From positions 1-12,290 of the forward strand of contig DXLP01000045.1 of the NCBI GenBank assembly GCA_019414645.1: a stretch of DNA of 12,290 bases. Reading direction: 5' to 3'. A program made the translations under genes and the position numbers. Numbering within the stretch: position 1 is the first letter of the stretch; each line of letters begins with the position of its first letter. The notes beneath the pieces are model-generated. The model did no database searches and was not told where the DNA came from. It saw nothing but the letters and a program-made list of their open reading frames with translations. Shown here piece after piece: positions 7,073-12,290 of this stretch. This stretch comes from Collinsella sp. Its GTDB lineage: Bacteria > Actinomycetota > Coriobacteriia > Coriobacteriales > Coriobacteriaceae.

Positions 7073-7106
7073 GTTTCCGAACAATTTTGTCTTAGTGTTC
7101 GGAAAC
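7073..7106 (+). promoter_or_regulatory. Candidate operator in front of larB
   Basis: Perfect 11-bp arms GTTTCCGAACA (7073-7083) and TGTTCGGAAAC (7096-7106) separated by 12 bases, placed 45-78 bases upstream of the larB start. The right arm overlaps the proposed -35 element, so binding there would be expected to control larBC-tetR. The obvious candidate protein is the TetR-family regulator at 8873-9412, but this is inference from position; the size is long for a TetR operator unless two dimers bind. Confidence 0.5.
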
Positions 7107-7127
7107 ATACCCTTTGAGTGCTAGACT
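7098..7127 (+). promoter_or_regulatory. Proposed larB promoter
   Basis: TTCGGA (7098-7103) and TAGACT (7122-7127) are spaced by 18 bases and could serve as -35 and -10, putting a start near 7134 and a short leader before the ATG at 7151. The -10 is reasonable and the -35 is weak, as expected for a regulated promoter. Confidence 0.35.
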
Positions 7128-7150
7128 TTGCGCCGTCGAAGGGAACATAT

Positions 7151-7933
7151 ATGGATAAGCGAGATCTAGAGCAGCTGCTGAGCGATGTTGCCGGCGGATC
7201 AGTCACCCCCGCCGACGCCCTTACGCGCATCCAGACGGCTCCGACTGCCGATTTGGGCTTTGCGCAGCTCGATCTTTCGCGCGGAGTGCGCCAGGGAGCC
7301 GGCGAGGTTGTCTACGGTGCCGGTAAAACCGCCGAGCAAATTGCCGCCATTATCGAGGCGCTGCGCGATGCCGGCCAGGAGCGCATCCTAGTCACACGCT
7401 TGGATGCCGAAAAAGCCGCGCGCACCGCTGAGTTCCTCGGCAACGACATCGACCTGGGATATGTCCCGGACGCCCAGCTCGCCCTGGTGGGTGGCAAGCC
7501 CTCCCCCACCGGCAACGGACACATCGTCGTCGCCTGCGCCGGTACGAGCGACCTGCCCGTCGCCGAAGAGGCGGCACTGACGGCCGAGTTCTACGGCAAC
7601 GAGGTCGATCGCCTCTACGACGTGGGTGTCGCCGGCCTGCACCGCCTGCTCGCTCATGCTGAGGAACTTGCCCAGGCGCAGGTGGTCATCGCCATCGCCG
7701 GCATGGAAGGCGCCCTGGCGAGCGTTATCGGCGGTCTTGTGAGCTGTCCGGTCATCGCCGTCCCCACCAGTGTGGGCTATGGCGCGAGCTTTGGCGGCGT
7801 GGCCGCACTGCTCGCCATGCTCAACTCCTGCGCCAGCGGCGTTTCAGTCGTCAACATCGACAATGGCTTCGGCGCCGCCTACCAGGCAAGTCTTATCAAT
7901 CATTTGAGCGCCGGCACGCCCTGCGCCCGTTAA
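7151..7933 (+). CDS. larB: LarB, pyridinium-3,5-biscarboxylic acid mononucleotide synthase (nickel pincer cofactor)
   Basis: LarB carboxylates C5 of the pyridine ring of nicotinic acid adenine dinucleotide and releases AMP, giving P2CMN, the first step of nickel-pincer-nucleotide cofactor synthesis. The 260-residue protein has the family-specific N-terminal part (LDLSRGVRQGAGEVVYGAGKT, residues 41-60) and a C-terminal PurE/AIR-carboxylase-like domain (about 120-250) with ACAGTSDLPVAEEA, AIAGMEGALASVIGGL, PTSVGYGASFGG and LNSCASGVSVVNIDNGFGA. Cys227 in the last motif corresponds to the catalytic Cys of known LarB. The ATG at 7151 has GAAGGGA upstream; a start at 7118 would run over the promoter. 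Its stop TAA forms part of the larC ribosome-binding site (AAGGAG), so larB and larC are translationally linked. Confidence 0.95.
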   Translation: MDKRDLEQLLSDVAGGSVTPADALTRIQTAPTADLGFAQLDLSRGVRQGAGEVVYGAGKTAEQIAAIIEALRDAGQERILVTRLDAEKAARTAEFLGNDIDLGYVPDAQLALVGGKPSPTGNGHIVVACAGTSDLPVAEEAALTAEFYGNEVDRLYDVGVAGLHRLLAHAEELAQAQVVIAIAGMEGALASVIGGLVSCPVIAVPTSVGYGASFGGVAALLAMLNSCASGVSVVNIDNGFGAAYQASLINHLSAGTPCAR

Positions 7934-7943
7934 GGAGCATTCT

Positions 7944-8870
<927 letters not shown>

Positions 8871-8872
8871 CC

Positions 8873-9412
8873 ATGGATGCCCGCAAAACCAAAAGCCGCG
8901 CCGCCATTGTCACGGCGTTTTCCGAGCTCCTTCGCGAGGAGGACTACGGCAAGATCACCGTCGGCGACATCATCGCGCGCGCCCATGTGGGTCGGGCCAC
9001 GTTCTACGGCCTCTTTAAGAGCAAAGACGACCTACTGTCCAAGCTCGTAAGCGACATCTGCACCCACGCCCTCGACGACGATGGCACACCGCTCGACGAC
9101 CCACTCGTGCAGGTCGAACATATCCTCAACAACCTCTGGGAGCGCCGCCAGGGCGTTCGAGCCCTCGTAGCCGGCGCCGGCTCACGCGTCTTCGCCGACT
9201 GCTTACGCAAGACCATCATGTCACGAGCAGCCGAAACCGTCCCCACCGACCCAAACGGCCCCGCCGCCACCATGGACCGAAGCTTCCTACTACACCACAT
9301 AGCCTCAAGCTTCGTAGGAATGGTCCAATGGTGGGCCTGGCACAACTTCCAAGCCCCAAAAGAGGACGTAGCCAAAGACTACCTCTCAGCCATAAAACCC
9401 CTCTTCAACTAA
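8873..9412 (+). CDS. TetR/AcrR-family transcriptional regulator
   Basis: A 179-residue TetR-type repressor. Residues of about 5-55 form the DNA-binding domain: SRAAIVTAFSELLREEDYGKITVGDIIARAHVGRATFYGLFKSKDDLL, with the usual recognition helix (GRATFYGLF). The C-terminal ligand domain ends with the YLSAIKPLF-type helix seen in the TetR_C_33-like group. The ATG at 8873 lies 2 bases after the larC stop with no good ribosome-binding site, so translation probably depends on coupling with larC. As the last gene of larB-larC-tetR it is the likely regulator of the locus. This differs from Lactobacillus plantarum, where a Crp/Fnr-type LarR does the job. The inducer is unknown; lactate or its isomer ratio would be the natural guess. 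The distal third uses many A-ending codons and its sense strand turns G-poor. Confidence 0.9.
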   Translation: MDARKTKSRAAIVTAFSELLREEDYGKITVGDIIARAHVGRATFYGLFKSKDDLLSKLVSDICTHALDDDGTPLDDPLVQVEHILNNLWERRQGVRALVAGAGSRVFADCLRKTIMSRAAETVPTDPNGPAATMDRSFLLHHIASSFVGMVQWWAWHNFQAPKEDVAKDYLSAIKPLFN

Positions 9413-9520
9413 GTAAGAACCTCATCCCAAAGCATCGCCCCAACCCAAGGCGCCACGCATCCCAAAGATTCACTCACGCTTCAACGCCCCTACCAGCAAC
9501 AAGCCCCTCCCATCCAAATT
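9413..9520 (+). terminator. C-rich, G-poor stretch after tetR, candidate Rho utilisation region
   Basis: In the 100 bases 9421-9520 I count 46 C and 11 G on the + strand, in otherwise balanced GC-rich DNA. Such an unstructured C-rich, G-poor transcript just past a stop codon is the usual look of a Rho-loading site. No ORF of note is present. It is the left part of the 305-bp tetR-larD gap; 9543-9552 (TGTTCGAACA) is a perfect palindrome, and the rest is the nested palindrome at 9569-9693. Confidence 0.35.
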
Positions 9521-9568
9521 CAGATATATATGTTGAGTTGCTTGTTCGAACACAGCCAAGAATGCCCA

Positions 9569-9693
9569 GGGCTCGGTAGGGGTTAACTTTCCAACGCACT
9601 CCGCAGGACGCAAAAAGGCTCGCCGCACAAAGTGCGCAGCGAGCCTTTTTGCATGTCCGAGGACGCGTTGGAAAGTTAACCCCTACCGAGCCC
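9569..9693. repeat. Nested 125-bp palindrome with perfect 29-bp arms
   Basis: The outer arms 9569-9597 and 9665-9693 are perfect 29-base inverted repeats (beginning GGGCTCGGTAGGGG). Inside, GGAC/GTCC (9606-9609, 9655-9658) and a 14-bp stem (9610-9623, 9639-9652) continue the pairing, with a small CGCAC/GTGCG hairpin at the tip. The whole element can fold as one almost continuous cruciform. It lies exactly between the convergent tetR and larD genes. Confidence 0.9.
9610..9652. terminator. Bidirectional intrinsic terminator at the core of the palindrome
   Basis: The 14-bp stem carries AAAAA at its left base and TTTTT at its right base, so either strand gives a GC stem ending in a U-tract. It would stop both the larB-larC-tetR transcript (+) and the larA-larD transcript (-). 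Confidence 0.85.
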
Positions 9694-9717
9694 GGACCTT
9701 ATAGAGCCGTCCTTTGA

Positions 9718-10449
9718 CTAGAACATGCCCAAGAAACCGTGCACAAACAGTGCAGCCAGAGCGGCACCGACAAACGGAGCGATGCCAGGAACGAGCAGGC
9801 CGTACTTCCAGTTGTTGTCAGCCTTGTTCTTGATCGGCAGCACCTGATAGGCCATGCGAGGACCAAGGTCACGAGCCTGGTTCATGGCGAAGCCGGTGAT
9901 GCCGCCCATGCCCATGCCAACAGCCCAAACGATCAGGCCGACGCAGATGGCGAGCATCAGAACGTTCTCGCCGGCGCGGCTAGCGGCAGCAAGGATGGCG
10001 CTAATGAACACGAAGGTGCAGATAGCCTCGCAGAAGAAGTTGCGAACATAGTTCGTGCCCTCGGTGGTGGGGTTGGTCGAGAAGATGTTGCGCTGGGCAA
10101 TGGGGTCGACGACACCCTCGGAAGCCTTGAACTCATCGGCATACATAAGCCAAGCGATTACGGCGCCCACAAAGCCGCCGAGCATATCGGCAATCATGAA
10201 GGGGATGCAGCTGCTCCACGGCACCAGGCCTACGATGCACTGGGCAAGCACCATGGCGGGGTTCATGCACACGGCGCCGCCAAAGACAAACAGGCAGACC
10301 GAGATGCCAAAAGACCAGGTGGTGATGGCAAACATGTGGCCGGAGCCCTGATACTTGGTGCCCTTGAGCACGGTATCGCAGTGCACGCCCACGCCAAAGA
10401 TGATCATGAGGGCCGTTGCGCCGAATTCACAGAGGAGTTTGGTAAGCAT
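9718..10449 (-). CDS. MIP/aquaglyceroporin-family channel, LarD-like lactic acid facilitator
   Basis: A 243-residue six-helix MIP channel of the GlpF type. The first half has FGVGV near 18-22 and the pore loop GGAVCMNPAMVLAQ with Asn63-Pro64-Ala65; the second has GGITGFAMNQARDLGPRMAYQ, in which the second NPA box is Asn190-Gln191-Ala192 and the selectivity-filter Arg193 and Asp194 are kept, as in GlpF GFAMNPARD. The first loop is also shortened: the usual SGAH before NPA is lacking. In Lactobacillus plantarum the lar operon includes LarD, a GlpF-type channel that passes lactic acid, and this gene follows larA by 49 bases on the same strand, so the same role is likely. ATG at 10449 has AAGG 5 bases upstream. 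Glycerol transport cannot be excluded on sequence alone. Confidence 0.82.
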   Translation of the reverse strand: MLTKLLCEFGATALMIIFGVGVHCDTVLKGTKYQGSGHMFAITTWSFGISVCLFVFGGAVCMNPAMVLAQCIVGLVPWSSCIPFMIADMLGGFVGAVIAWLMYADEFKASEGVVDPIAQRNIFSTNPTTEGTNYVRNFFCEAICTFVFISAILAAASRAGENVLMLAICVGLIVWAVGMGMGGITGFAMNQARDLGPRMAYQVLPIKNKADNNWKYGLLVPGIAPFVGAALAALFVHGFLGMF

Positions 10450-10474
10450 AAAACCTTATCTTTCTTGTCAGTTA

Positions 10475-10489
10475 TAAACGATTCGTTTA
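10475..10489 (-). promoter_or_regulatory. 15-bp palindrome in the larA-larD spacer
   Basis: TAAACGA-T-TCGTTTA is a perfect 7-1-7 palindrome in the 49-base spacer, 26-40 bases upstream of the larD-like start. It has the size and symmetry of a TetR-family operator, and TATAAC just downstream on the - strand could be a -10. It shares no clear half-site with the larB inverted repeat. Confidence 0.35.
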
Positions 10490-10498
10490 GGCCGCGCG

Positions 10499-11776
10499 CT
10501 AGTGCTGAGCGACAACAACGCCCAGGCCATCGGGAATGACGGCCACCTTGGCATCGGCACCCTTCATCTCAAAGGCGAGCTTGAGCGCCTCCTCGAGGGT
10601 GTTGACCGGCGTCATGTGCATATCCTTGATCATCTGGTGATCGCACAGGTCGGTGACCATGATCACAGGGTGATGCGCCAGGATGCGGGCAAAGATCTGG
10701 CTCGTCCACTGATCGGGCAGGGTCTCGTCCTTAGGACGGTCGATGCAGGCGCGCTCAAACTCTGCCGGATCGTTGTCGGCGATGTTGTGATAGAAGCCCT
10801 CGCCGCCGTGACCGTCGGCACAACCGGCGACGTCGATGATCACACCGCCCTCGGGAAGCGTGGCCTCGGCAGAGCACATGCCCTTCACGGCCTGGTAGAT
10901 GTTCTGGTCGAGCGGGTAGCCGCCGTTGGTGGTGATGGCAATCTCGCACTCGACGGGCTCAACGCCGGCAAGGCTCTTTACGAACTCGCAGCCAGCCTCG
11001 TGTGCCTTGTGGATGTCGCCGGCGAAGGAGCCAATGACCTCGTGCTTGCCGTTGAGCACCACGTTCAGCACAAAGGCAAGGTGAGCCATCTCGGCAGCGG
11101 CAAACATGTCCTCGCTCACGTGGTTATGGCACAGGTTGCCGGCACGCGAATGGGAATCGTTCACAAACTGGCCGTTGTGGTTGTACATGATGGTCTTGTA
11201 GCTGGCGATGCCAGGCAGGACGGACTTGCGGCTGCCAGAGAAACCGGCAAAGAAGTGCGGCTCAATGAAGCCCTCTGCAAGCAGCAGATCGCAATCGGCG
11301 GCAATCTTGTTGATGATGCACTCGCCACCAGAAGGCAGGGTACCGATCTTTTTCATCATGCTGTCGTCAGTCGCGACGTGCATAACGATTTCCTCGTTGG
11401 CAACGATCTCCTCGCCATACTTGTTGACGAGTTCCTCGTGTGTCGACGGACGGTGCATACCCGTAGCAACCAAAATACGCACGCGAGCCTCGGGCGCAGC
11501 GGAATGGATGTGATGCAGCAGAATAGGCATCGTCACACGCGAGGGAACGGGACGCGTATGATCGGAGCTAATGATAACAATATCCTTCTTGCCAGCACAA
11601 AGCTCCTCGAGCGAAGGCGAGCCATAAGGGTTGGCAAGCGACTCCTCTACCAGCTCTTCCTGCGATTTTGTAGTCTTAAACTCGTTTTGATGACCTTCCA
11701 TCACACCCGCGAAGTTCTTATCCTCGAGCTCCAGATGCAACGTCTTGTGGTCAAACGGCAGTTCACATTCAAACAA
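10499..11776 (-). CDS. larA: LarA, nickel-dependent lactate racemase
   Basis: LarA interconverts D- and L-lactate by hydride transfer to the nickel-pincer-nucleotide cofactor bound to a lysine. It aligns along its length with the Lactobacillus plantarum enzyme (424 residues; this one is 425). The key residues are in the same positions: His108 (GMHRPSTHEEL) and His174 (IEPHFFAGFSG) as catalytic bases, Lys184 (SRKSVLPGIASYKT) as the cofactor anchor and His200 as a nickel ligand. Other signatures are ISSDHTRPVPS, TNGGYPLDQNIYQAVKGM and GHGGEGFYHNIAD. No ATG fits the N-terminus; the start is TTG at 11776, giving (M)FECELPFDHK like the family start, with GGAAGAGGG 9 bases upstream, and it makes the catalytic numbering agree exactly. 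larD follows 49 bases on. A frame open upstream to 12013 has no support. Confidence 0.97.
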   Translation of the reverse strand: MFECELPFDHKTLHLELEDKNFAGVMEGHQNEFKTTKSQEELVEESLANPYGSPSLEELCAGKKDIVIISSDHTRPVPSRVTMPILLHHIHSAAPEARVRILVATGMHRPSTHEELVNKYGEEIVANEEIVMHVATDDSMMKKIGTLPSGGECIINKIAADCDLLLAEGFIEPHFFAGFSGSRKSVLPGIASYKTIMYNHNGQFVNDSHSRAGNLCHNHVSEDMFAAAEMAHLAFVLNVVLNGKHEVIGSFAGDIHKAHEAGCEFVKSLAGVEPVECEIAITTNGGYPLDQNIYQAVKGMCSAEATLPEGGVIIDVAGCADGHGGEGFYHNIADNDPAEFERACIDRPKDETLPDQWTSQIFARILAHHPVIMVTDLCDHQMIKDMHMTPVNTLEEALKLAFEMKGADAKVAVIPDGLGVVVAQH

Positions 11777-11898
11777 TGACGAGCGCCCTCTTCCTTTCAA
11801 CTGACACACTAGATAAACCGTTGGAAGGATACGCCGCTCACCGAAAAACACCACCGTCCACCGACTCGTTAACACAACGTTCATATTTGGCCCACTAC

Positions 11899-11932
11899 AA
11901 AACGGCCGCGATCCCAAACGGGATCGCGGCCG
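11899..11932 (-). terminator. Terminator-like hairpin 123 bases upstream of larA
   Basis: A perfect 13-bp stem (11903-11915 with 11920-11932, CGGCCGCGATCCC and its complement, 4-base loop) is followed on the - strand by TTTTG. It either ends a gene reading in from beyond 12290, or acts as an attenuator in a long larA leader if the promoter lies around 12000-12060. Confidence 0.65.
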
Positions 11933-12014
11933 CCTGTCAAAGACACTATAGACAGGATGATTTACGCAGCGCCGAGGCAAACATCTAGCCCGAGACGTAC
12001 GCACGTAAGCCATT

Positions 12015-12044
12015 TTGCATAAATGCGTTAATTAATTGCATAAA
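12015..12044. promoter_or_regulatory. Pair of 9-bp direct repeats 21 bp apart
   Basis: TTGCATAAA occurs at 12015-12023 and 12036-12044 in an AT-rich island of GC-rich DNA. The first copy extends into the near-palindrome GCATAAATGC. The 21-bp period is two helical turns, so two proteins would bind on the same face; paired ARG boxes have this same spacing, but the sequence match to ArgR sites is only partial. Confidence 0.4.
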
Positions 12045-12260
12045 CTGGCGTATGGATTTCTAGCCGTAACAGGGTGGTACCCTCCGGAGCGTGCATTTTT
12101 GCGAGTATTCAGCATCGCGGAATAAGATTTTGGTGTCAAAAGTCTTTCAAAAGTTAGATAGTCCTCATGACTCGTCCCATCTGGATAGCATGCGGCGAGA
12201 AACCAGCCATATATGAACATCGCCAAAGCCCAATTGGGTAGCGCGCAGAGATGTGGTGTA

Positions 12261-12284
12261 AGAGGCGGGGCATGCCCCGCCTCT
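12261..12284. terminator. 24-bp perfect palindrome, terminator-like
   Basis: AGAGGCGGGG-CATG-CCCCGCCTCT is fully self-complementary (10-bp stem, 4-base loop) and is followed on the + strand by TTCCCTT, a weak T-rich tail at the window edge. No + strand gene ends nearby, so it may belong to a gene beyond the window or be a free-standing repeat. Confidence 0.5.
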
Positions 12285-12290
12285 TCCCTT

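Larger units (their letters stand above)
11777..12290. other. 514-bp region upstream of larA with no supportable gene
   Basis: No ORF here has both a start signal and recognisable content. The region holds the larA ribosome-binding site (11785-11797), a terminator-like hairpin (11899-11932), AT-rich direct repeats (12015-12044), a TATTC...GAATA pair near 12106-12124 and a terminal palindrome (12261-12284). The larA promoter must lie in it, but I could not place a -35/-10 pair with confidence. Confidence 0.6.

Noticed and set aside
10502..11779. A 425-codon open frame antisense to larA
   Set aside because: It exactly shadows larA in the complementary codon phase and has no motif or ribosome-binding site.
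12032..12226. A 64-codon - strand frame upstream of larA (GWFLAACYPDGTSHEDYLTFERLL)
   Set aside because: It begins at TTG without a ribosome-binding site, resembles no family I know and runs into the AT-rich repeat region. A decayed gene fragment is possible but not supportable.

Overview
The window is GC-rich, densely coded bacterial DNA. The protein families, the high-GC codon use with some TTG starts, and the combination of feoA-feoA-feoB genes with a lactate racemase (lar) locus suggest a gut actinobacterium of the class Coriobacteriia, most likely Collinsella. This assignment comes from recalled protein and neighbourhood similarity, not from a search.

Layout from left to right. (1) 1-214: the 3' end of an OmpR/KdpE-type response regulator on the + strand. 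(2) 215-3870: a ferrous-iron uptake block on the - strand, read feoA-like (3729-3487), feoA (3446-3225), feoB (3101-774), a strong intrinsic terminator (744-712), then a small FeoB-associated Cys-rich membrane protein (598-398) with its own terminator. Inverted repeats in front of the first feoA (3772-3825) and in front of feoB (3177-3196) are candidate iron-repressor or structural elements. (3) 3873-4333: a stand-alone HPr-family protein on the - strand, carrying Asp where regulatory Ser46 normally sits. (4) 4357-6144: aspS on the - strand, with a His that marks a probable non-discriminating aspartyl-tRNA synthetase. (5) 6401-7036: serB, divergent from aspS.

(6) 7073-11776: the lar locus, the most interesting part. 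On the + strand are larB (first enzyme of nickel-pincer-nucleotide cofactor synthesis), larC (nickel insertase, with a very His-rich insert) and a TetR-family regulator. On the - strand, running towards them, are larA (lactate racemase, TTG start) and then a MIP/aquaglyceroporin channel like LarD. The two arms meet at a 125-bp nested palindrome (9569-9693) whose core is a bidirectional terminator. Together they should interconvert D- and L-lactate and move lactic acid across the membrane. Two expected pieces are missing: larE is not in the window, and LarC stops at the end of its LarC1 part, with no LarC2 (CTP-binding) domain before tetR begins. Either larE and larC2 lie elsewhere, or nickel insertion works differently here.

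(7) 11777-12290: 514 bp without a convincing gene. It holds a terminator-like hairpin in the larA leader, a pair of 9-bp direct repeats 21 bp apart, and a perfect 24-bp palindrome at the end of the window.
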